A stretch of DNA of 64,000 bases from Nocardia rhamnosiphila NBRC 108938 (lineage in GTDB: Bacteria > Actinomycetota > Actinomycetes > Mycobacteriales > Mycobacteriaceae), in the NCBI RefSeq assembly GCF_000720425.1, contig NZ_JOAJ01000009.1, forward strand, positions 496,001 through 560,000. Direction: 5' to 3'. The position numbers and the translations under genes were made by a program. Below are positions 17,442 to 26,710 of this stretch, piece after piece. Numbering within the stretch: the stretch's first letter is position 1; the number at the start of each line of letters is the position of its first letter. The notes under the pieces are model-generated. The model made no database searches and had not been told where the DNA came from. It saw only the letters and a list, made by a program, of their open reading frames with translations.

Positions 17442-18824
17442 ATGGCAGTCGTCGATGACCGCGGGCACACGGACTTCCCGCCGGAGCCCCCCGGCGAGGA
17501 TTTCGGGCGCCAGCCGCCACACGATATGGCGGCCGAACAGTCGGTGCTCGGCGGCATGCTGCTCAGCAAGGACGCCATCGCCGACGTGGTCGAAGTATTG
17601 CGCTCCGGTGATTTCTACCGACCCGCCCATCAGGCCGTGTACGACGCCATCCTCGATCTCTACGGACGCGGAGAACCCGCGGACCCGGTCACCGTCGCCG
17701 CCGGCCTGGACCGCAGCGGTGAACTGAAGAGAATCGGCGGTGCCCCCTACCTGGTCACCCTCACCCAGACCGTCCCCACCGCGGCGAACGCCGGTTTCTA
17801 CGCCGAGATCGTGGCCGAGAAGGCGATCCTGCGCCGCCTGGTCGAAGCCGGCACCCGCATCGTGCAGTACGGCTATGCGGGCGCCGACGGCCAGGACGTC
17901 GCCGAGGTGGTCGACCGCGCCCAGGCCGAGGTCTACGAGGTCACCGAACGCCGGACCTCCGAAGATTTCCTCCCGCTGGAGGAACTCCTCCAGCCCACCA
18001 TGGACGAGATCGACTCCATCGCCTCCCGGGGCGGTATCTCCCTCGGCGTACCGACCGGATTCTCCGAACTGGACGAACTCACCAACGGCCTGCACCCGGG
18101 TCAGATGATCATCGTCGCGGCGAGACCCGGGGTCGGCAAATCGACTTTGGGAATGGATTTCATGCGCAGTGCCTCGATTCGGCACGGGCTGGCGAGTGTG
18201 ATCTTCTCACTGGAGATGAGCCGGACCGAGATCGTCATGCGCCTGCTGTCGGCCGAGGCGAAGATCAAGCTCGGGGATATGCGGGCCGGCCGGATGAGCG
18301 ACGACGACTGGACCAAATTGGCGCGGCGGATGAGCGAGATCAGCGAAGCGCCGCTGTTCGTGGATGATTCGCCGAACCTCACCATGATGGAGATCCGGGC
18401 CAAGGCGCGGCGACTGAAACAGCGTCACGACCTGAAACTCGTTGTGGTGGACTACCTCCAGCTGATGACCTCGGGTAAGAAGGTCGAATCCCGGCAGCAG
18501 GAGGTATCGGATTTCTCCCGAAACCTGAAGCTGCTGGCCAAGGAGCTGGAAGTTCCCGTCATCGCGATCAGTCAGTTGAACCGTGGTCCGGAACAGCGCA
18601 CCGACAAACGCCCACAGGTCTCCGACCTGCGCGAATCCGGCTCGCTCGAGCAGGACGCGGATATGGTTATCCTGCTGCACCGGCCGGACGCGTTCGAGCG
18701 CGACGATCCGCGTGGTGGCGAAGCGGACCTGATCGTCGGCAAGCACCGTAACGGGCCCACGGCAACCATCACCGTCGCTCACCAGCTGCATCTATCGCGC
18801 TTCGTCGATATGGCCCGCGGCTGA
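17442..18824 (+). CDS. dnaB: Replicative DNA helicase DnaB
   Basis: A 460-residue hexameric helicase. The N-terminal domain (about 25-130) has PHDMAAEQSVLGGMLL and FYRPAHQAVYDAI. The RecA-like motor has Walker A ARPGVGKST near residue 227, SLEMSRTEIVMRLLSAEA, Walker B LKLVVVDYLQLM and the finger motif ISQLNRGPEQR with DLRESGSLEQDAD. It unwinds DNA at the fork. Mycobacterial DnaB often carries an intein in the motor domain; this one is uninterrupted. ATG 17442 was chosen, with AGGAGAGG 13 bases upstream; an in-frame TTG at 17370 is a weaker alternative. DnaA boxes precede the gene. Confidence 0.96.
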   Translation: MAVVDDRGHTDFPPEPPGEDFGRQPPHDMAAEQSVLGGMLLSKDAIADVVEVLRSGDFYRPAHQAVYDAILDLYGRGEPADPVTVAAGLDRSGELKRIGGAPYLVTLTQTVPTAANAGFYAEIVAEKAILRRLVEAGTRIVQYGYAGADGQDVAEVVDRAQAEVYEVTERRTSEDFLPLEELLQPTMDEIDSIASRGGISLGVPTGFSELDELTNGLHPGQMIIVAARPGVGKSTLGMDFMRSASIRHGLASVIFSLEMSRTEIVMRLLSAEAKIKLGDMRAGRMSDDDWTKLARRMSEISEAPLFVDDSPNLTMMEIRAKARRLKQRHDLKLVVVDYLQLMTSGKKVESRQQEVSDFSRNLKLLAKELEVPVIAISQLNRGPEQRTDKRPQVSDLRESGSLEQDADMVILLHRPDAFERDDPRGGEADLIVGKHRNGPTATITVAHQLHLSRFVDMARG

Positions 18825-18903
18825 GCATTGCTGTGGGAGCTCGAAAATGTCGCCAAGTCGCTCGGTTCGGACGACCTTGGTCGACGTGGGCGAACTCTTC
18901 GAA

Positions 18904-19278
18904 TTACTCGACCGCCGAGGCATGAGCGGCAACGACCCGCCAGCCACGCGAGTCGTCGTGCGCCCAGGCGCGGGTATAGCGCATCCTGGCTGCGAATGGT
19001 GATCCATGAACGCTGCCCTCGACGACGCCGAGGAACCAAGTGACCCCGGTCGTCCCTTCCACCAGTACCGTCAGCTGTTCTTCCTTGAGCTTGCTCACGA
19101 TCTGAGCCTTGGTGCGGTGCAGCTCGAGATCATCGGCCTTGGTGAACGTGTCCGAGCCGAAAGTGAAGATCAGCCGGTCATCGAGCAACTCATCCAGCGC
19201 CTGGGCGTCCCCGGCCAGCTGGGCAGCCTGGAGTCGCCGCTCGGCCTCCCGCAAGTCCTTCTCCATGGCACTCAGCAT
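18904..19278 (-). CDS. SnoaL/DUF4440-like (NTF2-fold) protein
   Basis: A protein of about 124 residues with the NTF2-like pattern of DUF4440: an N-terminal helix MEKDLREAERRLQAAQLAGDAQALDELLDDRLIF, then strands with the segment WRVVAAHASAV at the end, which corresponds to the usual WRIVHxHxS. Members range from small enzymes to binding proteins, so no function is assigned. Two ATGs are plausible (19278 and 19266). The gene ends 80 bases from the convergent dnaB stop. Confidence 0.7.
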   Translation of the reverse strand: MLSAMEKDLREAERRLQAAQLAGDAQALDELLDDRLIFTFGSDTFTKADDLELHRTKAQIVSKLKEEQLTVLVEGTTGVTWFLGVVEGSVHGSPFAARMRYTRAWAHDDSRGWRVVAAHASAVE

Positions 19279-19427
19279 GCCAGCCGAGGGCCGGTCCGGC
19301 CCTCGCGTTTCGCTGACAGCAGATCTACCACCTCGCGCGAATTCCGGATCCGACACTCACCACTGCGCCGTCGACTCTCCGGCCTGCCTTGTGACTCGTG
19401 CGGCGATGCAGCCGCCGGACCGGGTGT

Positions 19428-20072
19428 TCACCACTGATTCCAGTGCAGGGCCTGGTCGCGGGGGATGCGTTTGGCGGGACGGAAGTCGGTACCGACGCTG
19501 AAGGCCAGTGGGATGAGGGCCGCGAGCATGACCCGGTCGTAGGGGACATGAAGGATTTGGGCCAGCTCGCGTTCGAGTGGGGCTTGCGCGGTGGTCCAGG
19601 CGGTACCGAGACCACGGGCACGGGCGGCGAGCATGAAGCTCCACACTGCGGGAAGGATGGAACCCCAGGTTCCGGCCTGCTCGCTCACGGTCGCTTGGTC
19701 GGTACGGCCCTCGACAGCGGGGATGACGATTGCCGGCACCTGGTGGATGTGCTTGTACAGGTAGTCGAGCCCGTCGGCGATTCGTGGCCAGGAACCGTGA
19801 GCGTTCATGCGATACAGATCGCGTGAAGTCAGCGGCGTGCCCGGCGTGAGATGTACTGCCCTGCGGTAGACGTCGGCGACAGCGGCGCGCTGGGCGTTGT
19901 CGGTGACAACGAGAAAGTGCCAGCGTTGACGGTTGCGGCCGGTGGGCGCCTGGGTGGCGAGATCGACGCATTCCTCGATCAGGTGACGGGGCACGGGTTT
20001 GGTGAGGTCGAGTCGTTTGCGCACTGCTCGGGTGGTGGACAAGACCTCATCGGCGGACAGGTTCAACGACAT
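19428..20072 (-). CDS. Nitroreductase-family FMN oxidoreductase
   Basis: A 214-residue protein of the nitroreductase superfamily: RAVRKRLDLTKPVPRHLIEECVDLATQAPTGRNRQRWHFLVV at the N-terminus supplies the FMN-binding Arg and Asn. The segment TWGSILPAVWSFMLAARARGLGTAWTT is the dimer-interface helix, and PLAFSVGTDFRPAKRIP lies near the C-terminus. The enzymes reduce nitroaromatics, quinones or flavins with NAD(P)H. It is divergent from a MarR gene with two palindromic operators between them, so it is probably the MarR target and induced by an electrophile. Confidence 0.85.
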   Translation of the reverse strand: MSLNLSADEVLSTTRAVRKRLDLTKPVPRHLIEECVDLATQAPTGRNRQRWHFLVVTDNAQRAAVADVYRRAVHLTPGTPLTSRDLYRMNAHGSWPRIADGLDYLYKHIHQVPAIVIPAVEGRTDQATVSEQAGTWGSILPAVWSFMLAARARGLGTAWTTAQAPLERELAQILHVPYDRVMLAALIPLAFSVGTDFRPAKRIPRDQALHWNQW

Positions 20073-20115
20073 CGAGCTTTCCTCTCGGATCGGCAGCGCT
20101 CTCCGCTTGCTCCAG

Positions 20116-20192
20116 AATCATCTGTGAACAGATGATTTGCGACCATACGATTAATAATGCTCTCCTGTCAAACGATCTGTGCACAGATGATT
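20116..20192. promoter_or_regulatory. Two MarR operators in the divergent promoter region
   Basis: Palindrome 1 is AATCATCTGT-GA-ACAGATGATT (20116-20137), with perfect 10-base arms. Palindrome 2 is AACGATCTGT-GC-ACAGATGATT (20171-20192), with two mismatches. Their centres are 55 bases apart, inside the 136-base gap between the nitroreductase and marR starts. Length and symmetry are typical of MarR dimers. Confidence 0.8.
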
Positions 20193-20208
20193 GTGATAGG
20201 TTGCTGAC

Positions 20209-20670
20209 ATGCCCACCAGGACCGATGCTCGCGCGCGGGCCGCCTACCTCCCCCGGCTCACCTCGGAACGCACGGATATCGCCTTGTGCCGCGCCTCGGC
20301 GGTGGTGGCTCGCGCCGCGGATGCCGCGGCGGCGAAGAGTGGCCTGGGAGTAGGCCATCACCTGGTCCTCAAGATGCTCGCTGCCGTCGGACCGTGTTCA
20401 CAGCAGGTGCTCAGCGCCGAACTGCGTATCGATCGCAGCGTGATGGTAGGCATTGCCGATGACCTGGAGGAATCGGGTTACATCCGCCGCGAACGCGACC
20501 CGGCCGATCGACGTGCTTACGCGGTCACCATCACCGAGCCCGGGCGGCAAGCGCTCACCGAGGCGGAGGGGGCTATTCCCGATTTCCTGGACCACGCCTT
20601 CTCCGCTCTCACGCGCACCGAGCGCGACCAGCTCACCACCCTGCTGGGCAAGCTCCTGTTCGCCGATTGA
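20209..20670 (+). CDS. MarR-family transcription regulator
   Basis: A 153-residue winged-helix regulator. The recognition region is CSQQVLSAELRIDRSVMVGIADDLEESGYIRRERDPADRRAYAVTIT (about residues 63-110), with the DPADRRA wing typical of MarR. Dimer helices flank it. It should repress itself and the divergent nitroreductase through the two palindromes upstream. The inducer is unknown. A Cys in the helix-turn-helix (GPCSQQ) could make it redox-sensitive, but this is only a possibility. Confidence 0.88.
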   Translation: MPTRTDARARAAYLPRLTSERTDIALCRASAVVARAADAAAAKSGLGVGHHLVLKMLAAVGPCSQQVLSAELRIDRSVMVGIADDLEESGYIRRERDPADRRAYAVTITEPGRQALTEAEGAIPDFLDHAFSALTRTERDQLTTLLGKLLFAD

Positions 20671-20924
20671 CGGATCCGCTGCACGCAGCGCACTCGTCTA
20701 CCGCAAAGCGCGGTCACTCCCGCCGCGACGCGGCCGTGACCAAGGCATGAGGAATCGCCACAGCAGCAAGACCGGCAACATCCGCCTTGGTCTGAGGGAA
20801 CCCAGAAACGGCCGGCTCAGGGGTCGCGCAGTCCGCCACGATTTTTCGGCCCTGTATCGGCTTCGTAGCGGCACTTCGGGGCAGTCGGTGGCAGGTCGGC
20901 TCGCCCGGCGGCCGCGGGCCCGGT

Positions 20925-21371
20925 TCAGTCGTCGGTTTTGATTTTCTTCATGATCAGGTGGGAATCCACCCGGGCGACCGCCCGCAGGCCCATGAGCTTG
21001 CCGGTCAAAAAGGTTTCGAAGACTTCGCGGTCGGCCACCGCGACACGGACGAAGTAATCGGGGCGGCCGAAGAGACGGTGGAATTCGACGACCTCGTCAT
21101 AGGAGGCGATGGCCTTCTCGAATTCCTCCACGGTCTGCAGGTCGTTGATGCTGATCTCGACCGCGACGACGACCTCGAACCCGCGGCCGGTCGCGGCCGC
21201 ATCGATGCGGGCTCGGTAGCCGCTGATGATCCCGGCGTCTTCGAGCCGCTTCACTCGGCGCAGGCAGGGCGGCGGGGTCAGGCCCACCCGTCTGGCCAGT
21301 TCGACATTGGTCAGACGGCCGTCCCGGCGGAGATGGAACAAAATATCTCGATCGACCGAATCCAGCTGCAT
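20925..21371 (-). CDS. Lrp/AsnC-family regulator, probable activator of azlCD
   Basis: A 148-residue Lrp/AsnC regulator. The N-terminal helix-turn-helix is LDSVDRDILFHLRRDGRLTNVELARRVGLTPPPCLRRVKRLEDAGII. The C-terminal RAM domain, from about residue 65, has VVVAVEISI and FGRPDYFVRVAVAD, which senses amino acids. It is divergent from azlCD across 73 bases. The same lrp/brnFE layout occurs in Corynebacterium glutamicum, where Lrp activates export of branched-chain amino acids and methionine. The same job is likely here. Confidence 0.9.
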   Translation of the reverse strand: MQLDSVDRDILFHLRRDGRLTNVELARRVGLTPPPCLRRVKRLEDAGIISGYRARIDAAATGRGFEVVVAVEISINDLQTVEEFEKAIASYDEVVEFHRLFGRPDYFVRVAVADREVFETFLTGKLMGLRAVARVDSHLIMKKIKTDD

Positions 21372-21444
21372 TCATGTCCCACAATCGCCGAATCTGGGTA
21401 TCTTCGGAAACCATATTACGTGGTCACGCACATAAAATGACAAG

Positions 21445-22188
21445 GTGAGCAGTTCGACGCAGACCGCAACTTCCGGCACCCCGGGCCCGCCGGGTCGCGA
21501 ACCGGCGCCGCCGGAGCTGCGGGCAGCGCTGGCCGACTCCGGCTCGGTGGGCCTGGCGCTGTTCCCCCTCGGCCTGGCTCTGGGTGTTTTGGTGGTGCAC
21601 TCCCAGCTGGCGTGGTGGTGGGCGCCGGTGTTCGCCGGTGTCGTCTACGCGGGGTCGCTGGAATTCCTGCTCATCGGGCTCGTCACCGCTGTCACGCCCT
21701 TGGCCCAGGTGGCCTCGACCGCGTTCCTGGTGAACTTCCGCCACGTTTTCTACGCGCTGTCCTTTCCGCTGCACCGGGTCCGCGGCCGATGGTCCAGGGG
21801 GTATGCCACCTTCGCGCTGACCGACGAGGCCTATGCGCTGACCACCGGCGCTTCGGCGCGGGAGTGGAGTGGCCGGCGCATTCTGTGGTTGCAGGTTCTG
21901 TGTCAGGGCTACTGGGTCGCCGGCGCCACCATCGGCGCCGGTGGCGCGGCGCTGCTGCCGGTTCGGCTCGACGGCCTCGACTTCGCCCTGACCGCGCTGT
22001 TCGTCGTACTCGCGGTCGACGGCTACCGCACCGAGCGCGATATCCCGGTCCCGGTCACCGCGCTGGTCTGTGCACTGGTCGCCCGGCTTCTCCTACCGGG
22101 GCAGATGCTGCCCGTCGCCCTCGGGCTTTTCACCGCCGCCCTGCTGATTCGTCGATCCTTCACCAGTAAAGAGCTCACTCGTGCCTGA
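21445..22188 (+). CDS. azlC: Branched-chain amino-acid exporter, large subunit (AzlC/BrnF)
   Basis: A 247-residue membrane protein with about seven helices and the AzlC signature: LALGVLVVHSQLAWWWAPVFAGVVYAGSLEFLLIGL, then VNFRHVFYALSFPLHRVRG and YATFALTDEAYAL. With AzlD it forms an exporter of leucine, isoleucine, valine and methionine. The start is GTG 21445. The reading frame overlaps azlD by eight bases, which fits translational coupling. The Lrp gene faces it. Confidence 0.92.
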   Translation: MSSSTQTATSGTPGPPGREPAPPELRAALADSGSVGLALFPLGLALGVLVVHSQLAWWWAPVFAGVVYAGSLEFLLIGLVTAVTPLAQVASTAFLVNFRHVFYALSFPLHRVRGRWSRGYATFALTDEAYALTTGASAREWSGRRILWLQVLCQGYWVAGATIGAGGAALLPVRLDGLDFALTALFVVLAVDGYRTERDIPVPVTALVCALVARLLLPGQMLPVALGLFTAALLIRRSFTSKELTRA

Positions 22189-22504
22189 TACCGGCTACCT
22201 GATCGCTGCCGTCGCGGTGTGCACCGTGATCACCTGGTCGCTGCGCGCGCTACCTTTCGCCGCGCTGGCCCCGCTACGGGGCAGCGCCACCGTCGGCTAT
22301 CTGAGCCGGCACATGCCCGTGGGCGTCATGGTGATCCTCGCCGCATACACCCTGCGCGACATCACCCCCGCTCAACTGAGCGTCACCGGGCCGGCGCTCG
22401 TCGTCACCCTCGCACTCCACCTGTGGCGCCGCAACGCCGTGCTCAGTGTCCTGACCGGTACTGCCCTGCACGTGACACTGACGACGCTGCTCGCCCACAG
22501 CTGA
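22181..22504 (+). CDS. azlD: Branched-chain amino-acid exporter, small subunit (AzlD/BrnE)
   Basis: A 107-residue protein with four hydrophobic segments and the AzlD pattern: ALPFAALAPLRGSATVGYLSRHMPVGVMVILAAYTLRDI, then LHLWRRNAVLSVLTGTALHV. It is the small partner of AzlC and is not known to work alone. The start is a GTG inside the azlC coding end. Confidence 0.92.
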   Translation: MPDTGYLIAAVAVCTVITWSLRALPFAALAPLRGSATVGYLSRHMPVGVMVILAAYTLRDITPAQLSVTGPALVVTLALHLWRRNAVLSVLTGTALHVTLTTLLAHS

Positions 22505-22708
22505 GATCATCCGGCGCCCGGCCGCAGTGCTGTCGTCATGCGTCGGACGACTCGCCAAAACTTTGGATTTTTCGATCCGGCACCGTCGAATTTCGCGGTG
22601 CGGCAGAGATTACCGCTCGAGTCGATCGGCTGCTGCCAACCGGATCACACTCTTCGAGCACGCGTCGATCGCATGCGTACAGAGTCCGATCACAACACGG
22701 AGTCCTGC

Positions 22709-23914
22709 ATGACCGAGTCACTCATCCAGCTGCCCACCGCTGGAGAACCAGTTGTCGACACTTTCGACCGGATGATCCGGACCGGGCCCATCGTGCCCTA
22801 CGAACTGCCGGGCGGAGTCCGGGCCTGGATGGCGGTCGGCCACCAGGCGGTCGGTGAGATTCTCGCCGGTGACGGCACTCTGTTCAGTCACAGCGCGAAG
22901 AACTGTCCCGCGATGCACGATGGCACCGTTCCGGCCGACTGGCCACTACGGGTCCTGACCGACGCCGATCACCTGCTCAACAAGGACGGCGCCGATCACC
23001 TGCGAATGCGCCGGGCCATCGCGCGTGCCTTCACTCCCGTCCGGGTCGCCCGACTCGAACCGCGTATCCGGCAGCTGACCAACGACCTGATCGACAAATT
23101 CGCCGACCGGCCGGAAGTCGATCTCGTCGAGCACTTCACCATGCCGCTTCCCGTCACAGTGATCTGCGAACTGTTCGGGGTACCGGTTGCCGACCGGGGA
23201 AAGTTCCGAGGCTGGACGTCCACGCTGATCTCGCACACCAGCACCGGTGAGCAGACCCGGACCGCCATGCAGGAAATGGTCGGCTATCTGACCGGGTTGG
23301 TCGCGGACAAGCACAACAACCCGGGTGACGACCTCACCTCGGATCTGGTGCAGGCCCAGCCCGAACACGGGATCGCCGATGCCGAACTGGTCGAAATGCT
23401 GTGGATCATCATCGTGGCCGGACACGAGACCACGATGCACCTGCTCGGCAACGCGGTCGTGGCCCTCTACACCTTTCCCGGTCAGCTCGCGGCGGCCATG
23501 GACGGGGATCGCTGGGCCGATGTCGTGGAGGAGGCATTGCGCTACCGGAACGCGGCCTGCGCGATGTTCAACCGGTATGCCTTGCAGGATGTTCGGATCG
23601 CGGGTGTGGACATCCCCCGGGGGGCGATCGTGGGCTGGTACGCGGGAGTCGGACGCGATCCGCGGAAATACTCGAACGCCGAGGTCTTCGATATCGATCG
23701 CGACGACATCGATCAGCTGGGCTTCGGCCGCGGTCCGCACTTCTGCCTCGGCGCACATCTGGCCCGGTTGGAGTCCCGGACCGCGCTGGCCACCCTGTTC
23801 GGTCGGTTCCCGCAGATGCGGCTCGCCTGTGATCCGGCGGAGATCCCCTATGCGCCGCAGTTCATGACCAATGGTCCGCTCTGCGTGCCGGTGCGGCTCG
23901 GATCCCGCGACTGA
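22709..23914 (+). CDS. Cytochrome P450
   Basis: A 401-residue soluble bacterial P450. The I-helix oxygen-activation motif is IVAGHETTMHL. The ExxR pair is in VVEEALRYRNAA. The haem-thiolate loop is LGFGRGPHFCLGAHLAR with the Cys ligand near residue 353. CYP family and substrate cannot be told; the Met/Phe-rich stretch AACAMFNRYALQDV replaces the more usual PV-x-R motif and may shape the pocket. ATG 22709 has ACGGAG upstream; an in-frame ATG at 22673 is possible. No ferredoxin or reductase gene is adjacent. An AraC regulator follows by 98 bases. Confidence 0.9.
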   Translation: MTESLIQLPTAGEPVVDTFDRMIRTGPIVPYELPGGVRAWMAVGHQAVGEILAGDGTLFSHSAKNCPAMHDGTVPADWPLRVLTDADHLLNKDGADHLRMRRAIARAFTPVRVARLEPRIRQLTNDLIDKFADRPEVDLVEHFTMPLPVTVICELFGVPVADRGKFRGWTSTLISHTSTGEQTRTAMQEMVGYLTGLVADKHNNPGDDLTSDLVQAQPEHGIADAELVEMLWIIIVAGHETTMHLLGNAVVALYTFPGQLAAAMDGDRWADVVEEALRYRNAACAMFNRYALQDVRIAGVDIPRGAIVGWYAGVGRDPRKYSNAEVFDIDRDDIDQLGFGRGPHFCLGAHLARLESRTALATLFGRFPQMRLACDPAEIPYAPQFMTNGPLCVPVRLGSRD

Positions 23915-24012
23915 GCGAGCGTCGGGCCGACGATGGGGAGCTGTCAGAATTCTGTCGGACCGTTCCCGAGCGGATAGGCGGAAATGAGTATCGGACCGGC
24001 AGAGCCACCGCT

Positions 24013-25065
24013 ATGCGGTATTCCCGGCTGACCGTCGCGAACGCGGCGGAGTGGACCGAGGTGACCGACCATTTCCTGAAGGCGGACCACCTCTACCGTG
24101 ATCCGGCCGACTGGTGGGCTCGGATCGCGGTTCAAGAGTCCCCGAGTTACACCTTGCTGCGCTCCCAGCAGCGCGGTGACCATCTCATGCACCGCAACCG
24201 TTCGCATATCCGGCAGGGTCCGGGCGACTACTGCTGGATAGTGTTGCCGAGACGCGGCGAATGGCTCATCCAGCAGCAGGACCGGCTCATCAGGGTGGCG
24301 GCCCGGCGCGGATTCGTTCTCGAACTGGACCGAGCCTGCCGGGTGCTGTTACCCCGTTCGACGGCTTACGCGCTGCTCCTGCCCCGTGCGCGGCTGGAGC
24401 GCCGGCTGCCCGCCCCCGACGTGCGGACGGCGCTCGATATGTCGACGGGTCTCGGCCGGGTCGTGCAGAGCATGCTCATCGCCACCCTTGCCGCGCAGGC
24501 GGATCTGACGACACCGGAATTCGACGCCGTGTGTGACCGGGTCACCGAACTGCTGTGCCTGCTGCTCGCCGGCGACCTCGGGCCACAGCAGGCCCAGCTG
24601 ACCGAAACCGTGGATGCCATCAGGGCATGCGTCCGAGAGAACATCGGGTCCGGCGATGTACGGCTGCCCGCGGTCGCGCGTGCGCTGGGCTGGTCGCCGC
24701 GTCAGCTGCGTTCGGTACTACACCGGACCGGCACCACCTATCGGGAGTTGCGGCGCAACGAAGCGTTGCGCATCGCGCGCGATCTGCTGGCGCATCCGGG
24801 ACCGGAGTCCATAGCGGAGGTCGCCGCACGGTGCGGGTTCACCAACACCGGGTTCTCGACGGCGTTCAAATCCCGATACGGAGAAACACCCCGCGATTTC
24901 CGGCAGCGCCGCCGAGCCGACCTGCTCGCTGTGACACCGCCACCTCAGGAAGTCGTATCCGGGAACGAACCGTCGTTCCCGGATCTCCATCGTGGGCCGG
25001 GTGAGACCGTATCGATCGGAAACGAACCGCAGCGGAAGGGTGTTCGCGGCTTCCGGCAACGTTGA
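24013..25065 (+). CDS. AraC-family transcription regulator
   Basis: A 350-residue regulator. The N-terminal half is a cupin-like sensor of the AraC-binding-domain-2 type (HRNRSHIRQGPGDYCWIVLPRRG). The C-terminal double helix-turn-helix lies at about residues 210-300, with DVRLPAVARALGWSPRQLRSVLHRTGTTYRELRR and ESIAEVAARCGFTNTGFSTAFKSRYGETPRDFR. A basic tail of about 50 residues follows. It is next to the P450 gene, which it may control. It ends 20 bases from the convergent acetyltransferase gene. Confidence 0.88.
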   Translation: MRYSRLTVANAAEWTEVTDHFLKADHLYRDPADWWARIAVQESPSYTLLRSQQRGDHLMHRNRSHIRQGPGDYCWIVLPRRGEWLIQQQDRLIRVAARRGFVLELDRACRVLLPRSTAYALLLPRARLERRLPAPDVRTALDMSTGLGRVVQSMLIATLAAQADLTTPEFDAVCDRVTELLCLLLAGDLGPQQAQLTETVDAIRACVRENIGSGDVRLPAVARALGWSPRQLRSVLHRTGTTYRELRRNEALRIARDLLAHPGPESIAEVAARCGFTNTGFSTAFKSRYGETPRDFRQRRRADLLAVTPPPQEVVSGNEPSFPDLHRGPGETVSIGNEPQRKGVRGFRQR

Positions 25066-25085
25066 CGACCGTGCCGAGGCCGGGA

Positions 25086-25643
25086 TCAGAGATCCCGGAT
25101 GACACGGCAGGGGTTGCCGGCGGCGAAGACGCGGGGCGGGATATCCCGGGTGACCACGCTGCCGGCGCCGATCACCGAGTTCTCGCCGATGGCGACTCCG
25201 GCGCAGACAATGACGCCGCCGCCCAGCCAGGTGTTGTCGCCGATGGTGATGGGCGCGGCGGATTCCCAGCCGGCCCGCCGGAGTTCGTGGTCCTCCATGG
25301 GGTGCAGCGGGGTGAGGATCTGGGCGCGGGGACCGATCGCTACATCGTTGCCGATGGTGACGGGGGCACAGTCGAGGATCACGGTGTCGTAGTTGAGGAA
25401 GGTGTTGCTGCCGATTCCGGTCAGGTAACCGTAGTCGCAGCGGAACGGCGGCATGATCACGGTGCCGGCACCACACTCGCCCAGTAGCTTGCCGAGGATT
25501 TCCTGCCGTTCGGTCTCGGCATCGGGGGCGGTGTCGTTGTAGCGGGCGGTCAGCGCGTGACAGGCGCGGCGTTCCGCGACGAGTTCCGGGTCGTTGCCGC
25601 GATAGAGATCGCCGCGCAGCATACGTTCCTTATCGGTCGCCAT
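25086..25643 (-). CDS. Sugar O-acetyltransferase (maltose/galactoside acetyltransferase family)
   Basis: A 185-residue left-handed beta-helix acyltransferase. The N-terminal MAC domain is KERMLRGDLYRGNDPELVAERRACHALTARYN. Hexapeptide repeats follow (PVTIGNDVAIGPRAQI, APITIGDNTWLGGGVIVCAGVAIGENSVIGAGSVVTRDIPP). The catalytic His is in LTPLHPMEDHELR. It transfers acetyl from acetyl-CoA to a sugar hydroxyl, often as detoxification. The ATG at 25643 gives the usual family length. Confidence 0.92.
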   Translation of the reverse strand: MATDKERMLRGDLYRGNDPELVAERRACHALTARYNDTAPDAETERQEILGKLLGECGAGTVIMPPFRCDYGYLTGIGSNTFLNYDTVILDCAPVTIGNDVAIGPRAQILTPLHPMEDHELRRAGWESAAPITIGDNTWLGGGVIVCAGVAIGENSVIGAGSVVTRDIPPRVFAAGNPCRVIRDL

Positions 25644-25910
25644 GATTTCGATACTGCCGGATCGGCGCGGTGTGTGTGGCGACACCTGCCGGCCGTTCGG
25701 TGGTGCCGTGCAGCGGAAAGGCTGTGTGGCGGCGCGGTCCGGACCTCGGCGAAGTTCCGGTGCCGGTGTTTTGTTGTGCGCGGCACCGCATGGTCACACG
25801 CGGCGTCCCCGGAGCGGCGCAGTGGGGGCTGTTCGATGTCGGGGTAGGTGTTTTCCCAGCTCACGGACGTAAGCTAGGGGTGTAACGTCCGCTCGTCGAG
25901 GAGGACGGCA

Positions 25911-26633
25911 ATGGTCGAGAGTCCGCGAACGATCGCCGGAACCGAACCGGCGCTGCCCGCGGGTGCGGACGCGGAGCGGTTCGCCGGGTACGGAGTGATG
26001 GGTCAGCCGTTCGCGAGCGGCCACTACCTGGCGTTCCGGCATTTCGCTGCCAGCTCGGTGGGGTCCGGATACGAATCGATCTGGCACCGGAACCCGGATC
26101 GGGAATGGGTCATATACAGCAGCGTCGCGCCGGAGACCAGTTGTGTGCGGTACTACGGTGCCGCGCTGGTGGACGCGCGGGTCGCGGATATCTCGGTGAC
26201 CTGGACGGGGCCCTTCGCGCTGACGGTGCGGATGCCCGGCACGCTGGTATGGGAGATCGAGCTGGGGCGCTCGCCCGCGACGACGGCGATGACGGCGCTG
26301 GGCAGCGTGCTGCCCGCGGCACTGTGGCGAAACCCCACGGTGCTGTCGGTCATGTCGCGGGTGGCGGGTCCGGCGCTGGGCGTGGGGCGGGTGCGGTTGC
26401 GTGGCACCGCCCCGAACGGGCAATGGTTCCGGCTCGAGCCGCGGATGCTGTGGACGGTCGAGCGCACGGCGGCCCGGATCGACGGCGTGGATATCGGCCC
26501 GGCCGGGCCGTTGGCCGAGCAGACGGCGCTCGGTGACTTCCGGTTACCGCAGCGCGGCATGTTCGCGGTGGGTCGGGCGTATTTCGAGCAGTACGACGCT
26601 GCGCGGCACAAGATGGGGGCACCGGGGGCTTGA
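25911..26633 (+). CDS. Actinobacterial protein of unknown function
   Basis: A 240-residue protein I do not recognise. It has no signal peptide or clear membrane helix. Notable segments are FASGHYLAFRHFAASSVGSGYESIWHRNPDREWVIYSS and PNGQWFRLEPRMLWTVERTAARIDG, rich in aromatic residues and suggesting a beta-rich fold. A strong GAGGAGGA ribosome binding site precedes the ATG, so it is surely expressed. It may stand alone. The 267-base spacer to its left shows no feature. Confidence 0.6.
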   Translation: MVESPRTIAGTEPALPAGADAERFAGYGVMGQPFASGHYLAFRHFAASSVGSGYESIWHRNPDREWVIYSSVAPETSCVRYYGAALVDARVADISVTWTGPFALTVRMPGTLVWEIELGRSPATTAMTALGSVLPAALWRNPTVLSVMSRVAGPALGVGRVRLRGTAPNGQWFRLEPRMLWTVERTAARIDGVDIGPAGPLAEQTALGDFRLPQRGMFAVGRAYFEQYDAARHKMGAPGA

Positions 26634-26710
26634 TGGCCGGGCCGCCCGGGGTCGCGCGCGGCGAGGTCCGGCCGGCCGCGTGAAGAAGTGCGTTGCTTCT
26701 ACCCGATGAA

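Noticed and set aside
18121..18700. Intein in dnaB, as in M. tuberculosis
   Set aside because: The motor domain motifs follow one another without interruption and the length is that of an intein-free DnaB.
22538..22708. N-terminal extension of the P450
   Set aside because: The extra residues do not resemble a P450 N-terminus, and ACGGAG precedes the ATG at 22709.
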